NCBI GenBank assembly: GCA_028023455.1
Contig: JAQFVV010012491.1
Span: 597,001-661,000 of the forward strand
Source of the DNA: Epiperipatus broadwayi
Lineage: Eukaryota > Onychophora > Udeonychophora > Euonychophora > Peripatidae
Reading direction: 5' to 3'
DNA length: 64,000 bases
Shown here: in pieces, positions 48,200 through 59,720 of the stretch
Layout of the letters: each line of letters begins with the position of its first letter
How positions within the stretch are numbered: the first letter of the stretch is position 1
Program-made: the position numbers and the translations under genes
Notes under the pieces: model-generated
What the model was told of the DNA's origin: nothing
Seen by the model: only the letters and a program-made list of their open reading frames with translations
The model's database searches: none

Positions 48200-49480
48200 T
48201 AAACTATTCCAATGTGAGATCGTGGTCCCACCTCTGGGGCTTGGTGCTGAGGAAGATGTACGTCCCCAATCTCACTGGAGTAATGGCTCCCCTGGCCTTT
48301 GAAAAGGGACTATTTGCCACCATATTCCTTTCTACCTATATTAATTATGGGATCTGGACAGTCTGATGTAAATCATTATTTGAGAAAGGAGCACATCTCT
48401 GTCTTGAGGACCTCCTGATAAAATTCATTCATAAGGCCAGAAAAACTGACAAAAGGGCTTGTCTGAATCTACTGGCTGATCAAACCTGGGGACAATTAAG
48501 AGTCTGGTGAAATGGAGAAGTGAATGAATCTACCCATATTTACCTATTCCCCATAAAGTTCCATTTCACATCTGCCATTAATGATGGTTGCTGTTGTCCT
48601 CTTTTGTGCTGGGTTTCACTTATTCTCAAATTTGGGACTACTTGTTACCTGGAACTGCTTAGCACATATTGAACAATTATTTCCCTCATTATATCCATAA
48701 GTGGGATGGGATGGCTTATTTCCCAAACCCAGATATTACATGTGATTTTTGAGTGTGAAGACTGTTTATGGACCTCATGATTGCTGTTCCCTTGATCTTT
48801 TGACTTTACCCCTTATTTAACATGTTAAGTTGTATGTACACCCAACTGTTAAGTTTAATGTAACCCAACCAAAAAAATTATATATTCGTGTATATTGTTT
48901 CTTGATTATTTGTATAACCTACACCTAATGATGTAATTATTGTTGTTAAACTCATTGAGTACCCAACCCCTTTTTTGTGTTGTTATTATATCCTGCTTAA
49001 GTATAGAACTATATGTATAAGTTCCTAATAATACCACTCTTTTACTCTAGTTTAATAATTTAACATTTCCGATTGGGCAAAATTTGTAACCATCATAATC
49101 CAATCAGTTAAATTATGTAATTGTTTAAAATGTCTCTTGGCCATTGGTGCAATTTGCACTCTAGTATAATTTTGTTGTTAAACCCAATTTGTATTGCTTT
49201 TAATTCAATGTAATTTAATGTATCTTGAGTATCTAGGGAACACTATAGACAAGATCCCTAACTTATGTCAATTGTGTTCAACTCTAATAACTATTGTCAT
49301 CCAATGGGCTTATCTATGCAATTTTCCTTTTGTATTATGCTCAGTTTATCACCTAGTAATTATGATGCTGTCTTGGGTTGTCATACTGTAACCCATGAAA
49401 GCCATGATATGTAATGCATGTAGATCATCAGCTACAGTTTACTTGTGTATTCTCAGTCTTGTACTTTGCTCTGTGAAATA
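48200..49480. other. Unidentified insert between two Penelope-like arms
   Basis: About 1.28 kb with markedly higher GC and complexity than its flanks. The first 600 bp have coding-like composition on the plus strand with a few stops ('MAPLAFEKGLFATIFLS', 'DLLIKFIHKARKTDKRACL'). No protein family was recognised. The last part has 'gaaataaag' near 49480 as a polyadenylation-like signal. It could be a decayed retroelement end or gene fragment. Confidence 0.4.
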
Positions 49481-49481
49481 A

Positions 49482-50360
49482 AGTTTTCTTTTGAGATGTT
49501 AAATGATAGACATAATATAGATAAAAATATAACCACTTTACAAAAGGAACAATTTATTGAATTATACACTAATTATGTATATAATTATAAAAGTACTGAC
49601 TTTATATTTTTAATTATAAATCATCTAATTTAAATATTATTAATAATTGTATTATAAATTATAAAAATAGCAGCTTTAAGAATAATAAAAAATGGATAAA
49701 AAATTTATAATTCTCACAAATTATCATACATTACCAAAAAATAAAATAAAAACATATAGATAAAAGTATTAATATATGATGGACAAATAGAAAAAATCTT
49801 GACATATTAATAATTAATAATAAAATAAAAAGATGATATGAAATATAAAAAAAGAATTGTCTATAAAATTACTTGTGGAAATTGCAGTATGGTTTACTAG
49901 GGACATACAGGAAAACAATTAGATGAAAGAGAAAAAGAACATAATAATGCAATTAATAGAAGGGATGATAAATCTGCCTTATGTATTCATTATTTAAAAT
50001 GCCAACATAAAATAGATTCTATAAAAAATATAAAACCTTTAACCTATATTAAAGAACATAATAGAAGGAAGATATCTGTAACCAGTTACATTAATTATAA
50101 TAAAAATAAATGTATGAACACATATAAAACATCAATTAATTTAACTAATAATTGGCTAATGATAAATAAATGGAAAATTATATAATTTCCTTGTACACAT
50201 TGCATTATTGTTATAATAAGTTATAGTTAATGTTATATAAAAGAGATAGAAGTCATTATATATGCAATGCAGATTGTAATTGTAAAATAGTTTCAGCACA
50301 TGAAAAGGGCAAAAATTAATATCTGGTGAAGAGCTTATATGAATTATTGTTATTTAATAT
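49482..50360 (+). pseudogene. Penelope-like element fragment with GIY-YIG domain, right arm
   Basis: The mirror image of the left arm. The linker 'NIDKNITTLQKEQFIELY' (from 49520) is followed by 'VYKITCG' and 'GHTGKQLDEREKE' at about 49858-49935. A TAG interrupts the 'YIG' region. The sequence then continues with 'NIKPLTYIKEHNRRK' and a non-coding end to about 50360. No RT core. Confidence 0.75.
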
Positions 50361-52215
50361 ATATACAATTATTGCTGTTATATAAAGGTATATTATATCA
50401 TATGATTTATTTAAGAATACATCTGGGTTTCGTTTTATGCAGATTATTTTAATGCAATTTTAAATTTATGTGATTCATGTTTCTTCTTAATATCTTTCAT
50501 ACTTCACTATATTTATTAGATATCAAGAAATTTAAATTATTAATAACTTATTTTGACTTGAAATACTTTTTTTTTTTCAAAAATATAATGTTATATTAGC
50601 AGGTAATGTGAATATGGTCTGAAGATGTATTTTGAATCTTTGCTTCTATGTAAATAACCTACTTATACTAATGGGTAAATAATAATAGATTTATACTTAT
50701 GTATAAAAATATCACAATAAATATTCAAAAATTTTAAACTTTTAAAACATATTTTGTTAGATATAACAGAAATAAATAATTTTTTAGATTGTTAAAATAA
50801 ATAACGAAGATTTTATTGATTTTGTAAACTGAAAATAATCTTTCTAATGATAATGTATAATCTTTTTGTTTTGATTGCGATCTCATTTTTTAAATATAGA
50901 AATAGAAAACCATTAACACAGCACAAGACTGAAAGTGGCACTAGTTGTACATAACATCATGAATCTGATTTCTTACCAGTTCACAAACGAACACATATTG
51001 TCAAATAGTGGTAATGATTAAAATATGTATAAAAAATGTAAAATTAAATACTGTAGTTAATAAAAAAAGTTTGTCTTGTCTTAAATTTTTTCAAATATTT
51101 GAAATTTTTTATTAGTCATACTTTATTTTCTTATTTTTTTAATGCGAATTTTAAAGTAATTTTTTTTTTGTTGCTTTGCTTTTATGCAATTTCTGAAAAT
51201 TACAGAACCTATCACCCATTTTTCAAGGGAAGTTAAGTCTATTTTTGTGTGATTTCTTTTGTGCACATTTCTGACAAACCTATCTACCACATAAAATGAG
51301 ACCCAAGTGTATGTACAAAATGCTTAAAGATACATTTATGGTTCATAACTCTGTGCATATTAAGGCATTGATTTCATTCTCTGTCTAGACATTTGAATTT
51401 TAATTGAATAAGTATAAATTGATTAAATAGACATGTGCACATATACATTCAGGTAAAACATACAGAAATGTGACTATTATAGGAAATAATATTATTAATT
51501 AAAAATATTTTCATATATTATACAAATTAGGCTCATCTTTGATATTAAAACATATCTAAATGTTAAATATAAAATTATTATAATAAGATAGTACAGATTT
51601 TAAACTTCTCCTTCGATAATTTAATATACAAATTAAAAAGCGTAGAAATGCAACACTTGAACGAGAAGCTATACCGATTCAAAAATTATTATGCGCTAAG
51701 CGCTTTTGATGCCATTTGCCTCATATTCATAGATAGAAAAAATATATTTTAATATGATTCCTTTTATTTTCAAATATGAAGTTTAGGATTTATGCTTGTA
51801 GGACTTGCATTCAATTAATTAGTTTATTTTGTATATGGAGCAATTGAACAGCATATTAAACTTTATCATTCTAAAATTATATTTTATTTGATAGATGTTA
51901 CTAAAATGTTAATCTTATTTACTATTATAATTTGACATTATTTATATCCTGATTAAGTATTTGGAGGATGACATTTGATTATGAAATGCATAAAGGGGAG
52001 TCTCACATTTCTCTCTGACTTAACCATTATTAAAAAGACTATCGTGTTGGAAGGTGCAATGGAAAACCAGGAATTCAACATATACCAAATAAATTTCATA
52101 CTACTATACAGATAGGAGATGTAAATGGCTGAGAACATTTAGGTTACATCAGGTTTAAGTTTCTAACTCAGTAGCAGTACCTGGAAAGAGGTTCATATAC
52201 AATAGGCTGATCATT
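50361..52215. other. AT-rich non-coding stretch
   Basis: No gene recognised. Confidence 0.45.
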
Positions 52216-52217
52216 AC

Positions 52218-55200
52218 TATATATATATCATCATCATCATTATCAACCATTATCAATCCACTGCAGGATGAAGGTCTCTCCAAGTTTAATCCATCTTCTC
52301 CGATCTTTAGCTTCTCTTCTCCACATCACCCCTACACATTTTTTTATTTCATCCATCCATCTTACATGTGGTCTCCTTCTGGGTTTTTTACAATCTCTTG
52401 GAATCCAGTTTAAAATTTCAATTGTCCATCTATTATCATCTCTTCTAGCAATATGTCCAGCCCAACTCCACTTTAATCTTTTAATTTTTTCAATGAGGTC
52501 AGTAACACCTGTTTGTTCTCTTACCCATACATTGCGTTTTCGATCTCTTCTTGTTACTCCCAACATACATCTCTCCATACTTCTTTGAGTGGTCTGAAGT
52601 CTCTGTATTGATCTTCTATTAAGTGTCCAAGTCTCAGATCCATAAGTAAGAACTGGTAAAACACATTTGTTAAAAACCTTTCTTTTCAAACACATAGGCA
52701 TATTTCCTTTTAATATCAAGTTATTTCTACCAAAAGCACTCCAACCAAGTTTAATTCTATGATTAATTTCCTCTATTATGTTTCCATCTGTATTAATAAT
52801 CTGACCAAGGTATTTGTAACTCTTAACTTCTTCTAATTCATCATAATCAATCTTTATTTTCATATTTGGAGCAAATCGATTAAACATTACTTTAGTCTTT
52901 TTAACATTTATCTTTAGTCCTACTTTCCTACTTTCATCTGATAACTCCTGCAACATTTCCTGCAGCTCAGAAGCATTATTTGCAAAAACAACTACATCAT
53001 CTGCGAAATCTAAATGACTTAAATAATCTCCATTTACTTTCACTCCTTTAGTTTCCCATTTTAATCCACAAAATACTTCTTGCAGCACTGTTGTAAAAAG
53101 TTTTGGAGATATGGAGTCACCTTGTCTTACACCTTTCTCAATGTTGACTTTCCCAGTATCATTATGTAATCTAATTGTTGCTGTTGCATTTTTATAAATA
53201 TTCTTTAAAATATGACAATATCCTGGATCTATATCTTGATGATCCAATGCTTTAATCACTGAAGAAATGTTTATAGAATCAAATGCCTTTTCATAATCTA
53301 CAAATCCAAAACATAATGACAACTCATATTTATTTGTCCTTTCTATAACTTCTCTCAATACTTGAATATGATCTACTGTACTAAAACCACTTTTAAATCC
53401 AGCTTGTTCTCTTGGTTGGTGAAAATCCAAGGTTCTCTGTAGACGAGTTGTAATTATCTTGGTAAAAATTTTATATAAAACTGATAAAAGGCTGATAGGT
53501 CTGTAATTTCTAATATCTTCTTTATCACCTTTTTTAAATATTAATATTATTACTGCATTCTTCCAATCATCCGGTACATCTTTATCATTTAGATATTTGG
53601 TATATAACTTTGCTAATATTTTTTCTGTTTCTTCACCTGCTTCTTTTAATATATCAATTATAATTCCATCATTACCTGGAGCCTTTCCTTTTTTCATACA
53701 TTTAATTGCATTTCTCACTTCTTCATTTAAAATTCTGGGCAATTCGGAAGATGTAATAGATATAGGAGGTACTTGTTCTTTATTACTATATAATTCTTGA
53801 TAAAAATCTTCTACCAATTTCATAATGTCATCCCTCTTTTTAGTAATAATTCCATCTTTTTTCCTTATTGCAGATATAAATTTCCTACCAATACCAAAAT
53901 GTTGTTTTACATTCTTAAGACTTTTATTTTCTTCTACAGCTTTTCTTGCTAGTTCACAGTTATACTTTCTTATATCATTTTCAACTCTTTTCCGCACCAT
54001 TTTACAAAATTCGAGATATTCAATTCTTTTTAATGCATCATTCTTGCATATCTTCATATTCCTTCTTTTCTTCATAAGTTCTCTAGTCTCAGTAGAAATT
54101 TTATTAGTCAATTGCTGCTTTTTTCTACCAGCTATCTTTGTTGCAGTTTTTAAAAGTGTATCAGTTATTTTCATATTAATTTCATTCAAATCTGAATCAT
54201 GTTCAAAATCTACTAATACTTGAAACCGATTTGTAAGTTCTAATTTAAATTCATTAGAATGTTTCTGAAGATTAGGAATATCAACTGTAAATATAGTTTT
54301 TCTTAATAATTTTTGTCTCTCTAGTTTTACATTAACATGTATCTTACCCCTTACTAATCGATGATCACTTCCTGTGTTAAATTTATTAAGAACATTACAA
54401 TCTTGAAATATGTATTTCCTGTTAGTCAAAATAGTCAAAATATAATCCAATTCTGCTGTACCTTCATTTGGATGCTTCCATGTCCATTTCCTTCTAACAT
54501 TTTTCTCAAAAAAAGAATTCATAATATAAAGTTTTTCCTTCTCTGCAAACTCCACAAGTCTATGTCCTCTCTCATTTCTATTACCATAACCAAAATTACC
54601 TACAACACTTTCATCTTTCATTTGTTTACCAATTCTAGCATTAAAATCTCCCATAACAATTTTAAAATGTTGTTTACTCTGATCAAAAGCCTTTTGTACA
54701 TCCATATAAAAATCTTCTACTACTTCATCACTGTGAGAACTTGTTGGGGCATAAACCTGAATTATCTGCATTTGATATCTGCTATTAAGTTGTATAACTA
54801 ATCTTGCCACTCTGTCTGATACACCATCAATCTCCACAATATTGTTCTTCCACTTTTTATTTATAATGAATCCTACTCCACTTGTATTTCCAATATTTGT
54901 GCCTTTATAATAGAGCATATGTCCACTTTTTAAATCAATTGTCTCTTCACCTTTTCTTCTAACTTCACAAAGTCCAATAATATCCCATTTAATATAAGAG
55001 AGTTCTTCTTCTAATTCTTGCAATCTTCCTTCACTTGAAAGTGATCTGCAGTTGTAAGTACCTAAATAAAAAGTCGTCATCAAATGGCAGCCTGGGTCTG
55101 CCTCCAGGATATTCTTAGCACCCTCCGCCTTCGGCCACCAACCGCTGCCTTGGTTGGTGACTTTACAGCCTCCTGAGATTAAGGGCCATGCTTTATTTTT

Positions 55201-55545
55201 GTCTGTCATAATTGTATAATTGGGAAAAATCTTTATCATTTACACAAACATTCATTCTGCCTTATCAGGCACTGAGAAGAAAGACCATGGTGTTTCTTGA
55301 TCTTAAACTCAGAGGTAAAAAGCCAATAAACTCACCACACTGGCTAATGCGTGTTGGTGAGCAGCCCATCCATGTTTGTATACTATATGAATAAACATAT
55401 AGTAATAACAGCTGCAACGACAAGAACGTATGGAGTGGACATTAGGAATTTGCCCTGCTCGGTTCCTTTAAGGCCTCCAAGAGGAATCAAAGGGTCTCCT
55501 TTCAGTTAATAGCAAACTCCTTTCTGCAGCCATATATATTCCATA
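52218..55545 (-). mobile_element. RTE-like LINE with intact ORF
   Basis: On the minus strand the element starts near 55545, has about 300 bp of leader, one long ORF, and ends in a short (GAT)n-type tail ('atcatcatcatc' at 52229-52240 on plus). Short tandem tails rather than poly(A) are a feature of the RTE clade. Two older copies (9725-13270 and 39435-41540) are in this window. Confidence 0.85.
52243..55239 (-). CDS. RTE-type endonuclease/reverse transcriptase polyprotein
   Basis: 998 codons without a stop. The endonuclease (about residues 58-300) shows N63 in 'GTYNCRS', catalytic E92 in 'GLCEVRR', 'VYAPTS', 'GDFNARIG' near residue 195 and 'SDHRLV' near 290. It nicks the target DNA. The reverse transcriptase (about 500-800) shows 'GNDGII', '[15 protein letters not shown]', 'DYEKAFDSI', 'VRQGDSISP' and the active site 'FADD' near 747. 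The C-terminus is basic with 'WAGHIARR' and 'RPHVRW', as in RTE and related craniofacial-development-protein-2-like entries. Met54 is a plausible alternative start because the first 50 residues resemble leader. Every catalytic residue that can be checked is present, so it may be active. Confidence 0.9.
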   Translation of the reverse strand: MIKIFPNYTIMTDKNKAWPLISGGCKVTNQGSGWWPKAEGAKNILEADPGCHLMTTFYLGTYNCRSLSSEGRLQELEEELSYIKWDIIGLCEVRRKGEETIDLKSGHMLYYKGTNIGNTSGVGFIINKKWKNNIVEIDGVSDRVARLVIQLNSRYQMQIIQVYAPTSSHSDEVVEDFYMDVQKAFDQSKQHFKIVMGDFNARIGKQMKDESVVGNFGYGNRNERGHRLVEFAEKEKLYIMNSFFEKNVRRKWTWKHPNEGTAELDYILTILTNRKYIFQDCNVLNKFNTGSDHRLVRGKIHVNVKLERQKLLRKTIFTVDIPNLQKHSNEFKLELTNRFQVLVDFEHDSDLNEINMKITDTLLKTATKIAGRKKQQLTNKISTETRELMKKRRNMKICKNDALKRIEYLEFCKMVRKRVENDIRKYNCELARKAVEENKSLKNVKQHFGIGRKFISAIRKKDGIITKKRDDIMKLVEDFYQELYSNKEQVPPISITSSELPRILNEEVRNAIKCMKKGKAPGNDGIIIDILKEAGEETEKILAKLYTKYLNDKDVPDDWKNAVIILIFKKGDKEDIRNYRPISLLSVLYKIFTKIITTRLQRTLDFHQPREQAGFKSGFSTVDHIQVLREVIERTNKYELSLCFGFVDYEKAFDSINISSVIKALDHQDIDPGYCHILKNIYKNATATIRLHNDTGKVNIEKGVRQGDSISPKLFTTVLQEVFCGLKWETKGVKVNGDYLSHLDFADDVVVFANNASELQEMLQELSDESRKVGLKINVKKTKVMFNRFAPNMKIKIDYDELEEVKSYKYLGQIINTDGNIIEEINHRIKLGWSAFGRNNLILKGNMPMCLKRKVFNKCVLPVLTYGSETWTLNRRSIQRLQTTQRSMERCMLGVTRRDRKRNVWVREQTGVTDLIEKIKRLKWSWAGHIARRDDNRWTIEILNWIPRDCKKPRRRPHVRWMDEIKKCVGVMWRREAKDRRRWIKLGETFILQWIDNG

Positions 55546-55547
<2 letters not shown>

Positions 55548-55578
<31 letters not shown>
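55548..55578. repeat. (TA)n microsatellite
   Basis: About 15 TA units between the RTE 5' end and the next hairpin. Confidence 0.9.
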
Positions 55579-55579
<1 letters not shown>

Positions 55580-55639
55580 CATTGTGGAAGAAATTCTTCA
55601 AACATTATATATATTAATATATAATACTAAATATTTAGA

Positions 55640-56172
55640 TGTAATGTTTTGAGATTAACTTTTTGTAACTGTTTATTTTAAATATAATTGAATAACTCTC
55701 TAGCTTCAGCAAAAGCCAATGCATTTTAAAGTTAAAAAGATATCACTTTAACTTTGTCCTCCTTCATATATCAGGAGGATTGTTTACAATGCTTTTGCTA
55801 GAAGGCATGAATTTTTTTAATCAATCAGAAATTTATTGCTTAATATTTTTACACCTGATTGACATATATATCTGGCAAGCTCATTAAATGATTTAGCACT
55901 TAATTGGCACATATATCTGGAAAGTTCACACTTGCCAGATATGGATGTCAATCAGATATAAAAGCATTTAGCAAAAAAATTCTGACTGATTAAAAAAATT
56001 CATGCCTTCTAGAATAAGCATTGTAAACAATCCTCCTGTTATATGGAGGAGGACACAGTTAAAGAAGTATATTTTTAAGTACAAAATGCATTATTATTTG
56101 CTGAAACTGAAGAACTATTCAATTATATTTAAAATAGACAGTTGTAAAGTGTTATTTTCAGAACATTATATA
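55640..56172. mobile_element. 530-bp hairpin element
   Basis: An inverted repeat with centre near 55905. The left arm 'gtttattttaaatataattgaata' pairs with 'tattcaattatatttaaaatagac' at 56116-56140. Inner blocks 'gaggattgtttacaatgc', 'gaaggcatgaatttttttaatc' and 'ctggcaag' also have inverted partners. No ORF. Confidence 0.8.
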
Positions 56173-56654
56173 TAAATATAAAACCTCTTTAAGCATTATA
56201 CTTAAATAATTTCCTAAATATTATAGTGTTAATATCTAAATCACTAAGTTGATAAAAATGAATTGTTTAGTCTACTGTCAAAAAATGTAATATTACATAT
56301 TAATAATGATTTACAATAATATTAATGTAACTTTTATTATCAGATCATATCAGCAATGCTGATGTTAGAATCATAATAATTATTATTTGTAATATGCAGC
56401 TGCTTCAGTCAGCAGAAGAGTTATGTTGGTGACAAATTAAGTTGATCTGGAAAATAAATCTATGTTTTTACAACTCAAACAATTTTCTAATAAAGTGCTT
56501 ATTTCAATTTAAGAATACAAATTTTATATCTTTTTTCAATACGGAGTTTACTATATTATACAATTTTTTTTTACAAATACACTGCAATATTTTGCAACAT
56601 TTATTTATAATAGATATCTTTCAATAACACGTAAATCATTATTAATCAATCTTT
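56173..56654. other. AT-rich non-coding stretch
   Basis: Nothing recognised. (TA)n at about 56654-56669. Confidence 0.4.
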
Positions 56655-57870
56655 ATATATATATATATATTATTACAAAGAAATAGTCATATGTCACATG
56701 ACCTAATTTAACAAGCTTGTATTATGATTGTTATATATAGAGCTCACAAATAACCTCTTAACAAGCTTTGCAGAATATCCCCAATACCAGACTGGTTTAT
56801 GCTGCTGGCTTCCTCAGTAAGGTACTAGGATATTCAAGCATTAGATTAAAAATATAAGCCCAGAACTTTATCTAATGGATAACTATTAAGTAGAAAATCT
56901 GAAATTTTCAGACATTCATATATCTTCCAATCCAGCTATCTAACTTAAATAGCCATATGGGACTGAAACAAGTTTAGATACACCATAAATTCATAACTTT
57001 AGCAATATAAAATCATCAAAGCCTTAATAGCAAAAAATAAAATTACAAAGAAATAAAGTCATATGTCACATGATCTAATTTAATATGCTTGTATTACAAA
57101 TGTTATATATAGAGCTCACAAATAATCGAATGCTTGAATATTCTAGCACCTCACTGAGGAAGTCCGTAGCAGAAACTGGTCTGGGTTGGGGATATTCTGC
57201 AAAGCTTATTAAGAGCTTATTTGTGAGCTCTATATATAACATTTGTAAAACAAGCTTGTTAAATTAGGTCATGTGACATATGACTTTATTTCTTTGCAAT
57301 TTTATTTTTTGCTATCTGAAATTGGTTCAGTCCCATATGGCTATTTAAGTTAGATAGTTGGATTGGAAGATGTATGAATGTCTGAAAATTTCAGATTTTC
57401 TACTTAATAGTTATCTATTAGATAAAGTTCTGGGCTTGTCCTGATATTTTTAATCTAATGCATGAATATCCAAGTGTCTCATTTGCGAGTTCTATATACA
57501 ACATTGGTTATGTGACATATGACTTCATTTCTTTGTAATTTTATTTTTTGCTATTAAGGCTTTGGTGATTTTATATTGCTAAAGTTATTAATATATGGTG
57601 TAACTGAACTTGGTTCAGTCCCATATGGCTATTTAAGTTACATAGCTGGATTGGAAGACATGAATGTCTGAAAATTTCAGATTTTCTACTTAATAGTTAT
57701 TCAATAGATAAAGTGATGGGCTTGCCCTGGTATTTTAATCTAATTCTTGAATATCCTAGCACCTCACTGAAATATCCAGTAGCAGAAACTGGTATGGCGT
57801 TGGGGATATTTTGCAAAGCTTTTAAGAGCTTATTTGCGAGCTCTATGTATAACATATATATATGTTCAAA
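56655..57870. mobile_element. Modular foldback related to the 44-kb element
   Basis: Contains modules in both orientations: 'gtcatatgtcacatgac' + 'ctaatttaacaagcttg' at 56685-56720, near-repeat at 57058-57093, inverted at 57245-57285 and partly at 57505-57525. 'gaaattttcagac' type blocks occur at 56900, 57380 and 57668. Blocks such as 'ccagctatc', 'aaatagc.atatggg' and 'gaaaatttcagattttc' are shared with 44260-45345, so the two are distant relatives. No ORF. Confidence 0.75.
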
Positions 57871-58303
57871 TCACTCTCCCAAGTTTGATATTTCAGCACC
57901 ACCCTCTGTGAATAAATATAAAGTTTGAACTTAAAACAGCACGACTCAAAAGATATGCACTGGCATATTCTCTTTTATATATATATAATCTTTTTTCATT
58001 TCTTTAAAACATTTCACTTCATTCCATTCCTGCACCACAATCATATTTACAATCAATAATTACCATTTTTTTTACTTCAAGTATATTGGGGCAGACATTA
58101 GGAAAACGTTATACAAATGACTCCCATGGTGAAGATTGATCAATCAGTCACTTCTGTTTTTGGCAATCGTTGGTATGTTTTTTTTTTCAAGGCTTGTTTC
58201 CCTATGTCTGAAATGTAAGAGTGAGCTTTTAATTATAATTAAGTTTATTATATATTAGTTGCTCATATAAAAGTATGCCATCCATTAAGTAAACATCAAT
58301 TAT
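57871..58303. other. Non-coding stretch
   Basis: No gene or repeat recognised. Confidence 0.35.
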
Positions 58304-58645
58304 TTTAGAATAAGTTAAATGTTGTTAAACAAATTGCAGAGCTCGATTAAATATACTTTAAATAATTAAGAATCTTGAATATCAAAATGGTTGGTAAAAT
58401 GTTGTTTTAATATACATTTAATGTAATGCGAATGTTAACAATGTGTGTATACAAATATAACACCTTCTTTAGAATAAGTGAAATGTTGTTAATCAGATTG
58501 CTGAGACTGATTATTTACTTTAAATAATTAAAAAGCTTGAATATCAAAATGGTTGAAATGTTATTTTTGATGTGTATTAAAAGTAATACGAATGTATTAA
58601 AAGTAATACGAATGTTAACAATGTGTGTACGTGAATATAACACTT
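58304..58645. repeat. Tandem duplication of about 170 bp
   Basis: 58304-58468 and 58469-58645 align over their length ('tttagaataagt.aaatgttgtt', 'cttgaatatcaaaatggttg', 'aatgttaacaatgtgtgta'). The second copy has its own 20-bp internal repeat ('gtattaaaagtaatacgaat' twice). It lies in the presumed intron directly before the cyclase exon. Confidence 0.85.
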
Positions 58646-58753
58646 CTTTTCATTGATTTTTAATATAAAAGTTGAAAAAGTAATTGAAATTATTATCCTG
58701 AAGATAAATAATACAAATAATATAATAGTATAAAAAATTTATATATATTTCAG

Positions 58754-58897
58754 TTTTTTTCTTTTTGACTGAAGGAGAAATATTCAGAAAATTAATGTTA
58801 TTAGCAACAGATTTAGGATATGCTAACGGTGATTATGCATTTTTCTTACTTCATTTAATGAATTCACTTGAATATGGAAATTACAGTTGGTATGCTG
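58754..58897 (+). CDS. Exon of a receptor guanylyl cyclase (ligand-binding domain)
   Basis: The frame reads 'IFRKLMLLATDLGYANGDY' followed by 'AFFLLHLMNS' and 'GNYSWYAG'. This matches the ANF-receptor (natriuretic-peptide-receptor-type guanylyl cyclase) extracellular domain, where an 'R.LML.A..LG..NGDYVF' helix-strand and a 'GNY.W..GD' stretch are conserved. The protein is a single-pass membrane receptor that makes cGMP. The exon ends at a strong donor (G|GTAAGA, GT at 58898). The acceptor is either CAG at 58751-58753 or AAG at 58772-58774, which follows a better pyrimidine tract. Both give a phase 1-1 exon of 144 or 123 bp. No neighbouring exon was found in the window, so the introns are long. 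Confidence 0.75.
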
Positions 58898-59000
58898 GTA
58901 AGAAAATTGATTTTGTAATATTTTATATAAATTTGTTTATATATATATAATATTTAATACTAAGTATATTGTCTACTGAAATTAATATAGTTTTTAAAGG

Positions 59001-59305
59001 ATTTGAGCTCAGACTTTCAAACTTTCTACAACTGTCCACTTCATCTTATACAATCGTTACATATGACCACATACATGTGAAAAAGATAAATGATCTCCAA
59101 TATACATATTTTGTGCTGAACAAGTACTCATTAGTTAGTCCAGATCATCATCTCCCACACACATATATAATCAGTGCTCAGTTTATATTAAGATAGCAAA
59201 TCTTCAAACTTTAATTTATCTTTTTCACATGTATGTGGTTATGTGTAATGGTTGTATAAGATGGAGTGGACAGCTGTGGAAAGCTTGAAAATCTGAGTTC
59301 AAATC
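59001..59305. mobile_element. Short hairpin element, family A
   Basis: 300 bp with 90-bp inverted ends (59002-59092 against 59214-59304: 'atttgagctcagactttcaa..' and '..ttgaaaatctgagttcaaat'). Internal sequence ('ccagatcatcatctcccacacac', 'gatagcaaatcttcaaac') is shared with the left arm of the 33338-34018 element. It lies 104 bp downstream of the cyclase exon, inside the intron. Confidence 0.8.
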
Positions 59306-59329
59306 CCTTATAATATATATATTGTACCA

Positions 59330-59720
59330 GTCGGTTTTGTCTGTTCATATAACAAGATCTAGAATCTAGGCAAAAGTACCTCAAGTCCAATCATGTGCAA
59401 GATACACAGATCAGGAACACTCATGAACTCTGACCTATTTGCCCATTCTCCAGATCTACCAACTTATGAGCAACAATCCCGATGATACCTGATCTATTTT
59501 CATCTTTCCCGATCGGCATCACAAAGCTGAGACACAAAGAGACTCTATTTAGACACAGACACTATGATAAAGCCCTTAGCATAACAATAATTTCAAGTTT
59601 GAGCACATCCAAAAGATTGTGACCTTTCACATTATTTACATATAAGATTACCAGGATCTCATCTAGTCATAGTCAGCATAATTTGTTTAAACAAGATATA
59701 ATATTTATTAAATAAAGGAA
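59330..59720. other. Unclassified complex island
   Basis: About 390 bp of higher GC starting 'tgtaccagtcggttttgtctg' and ending near 'attaaataaagg'. TG start and a polyadenylation-like signal near the end suggest a solo LTR on the plus strand, but no target duplication was identified. Confidence 0.25.

Noticed and set aside
52268-54801. Plus-strand ORFs of 67-146 codons over the RTE-like element
   Set aside because: They lie antisense to an intact 998-codon ORF with clear catalytic motifs and have no protein features of their own.
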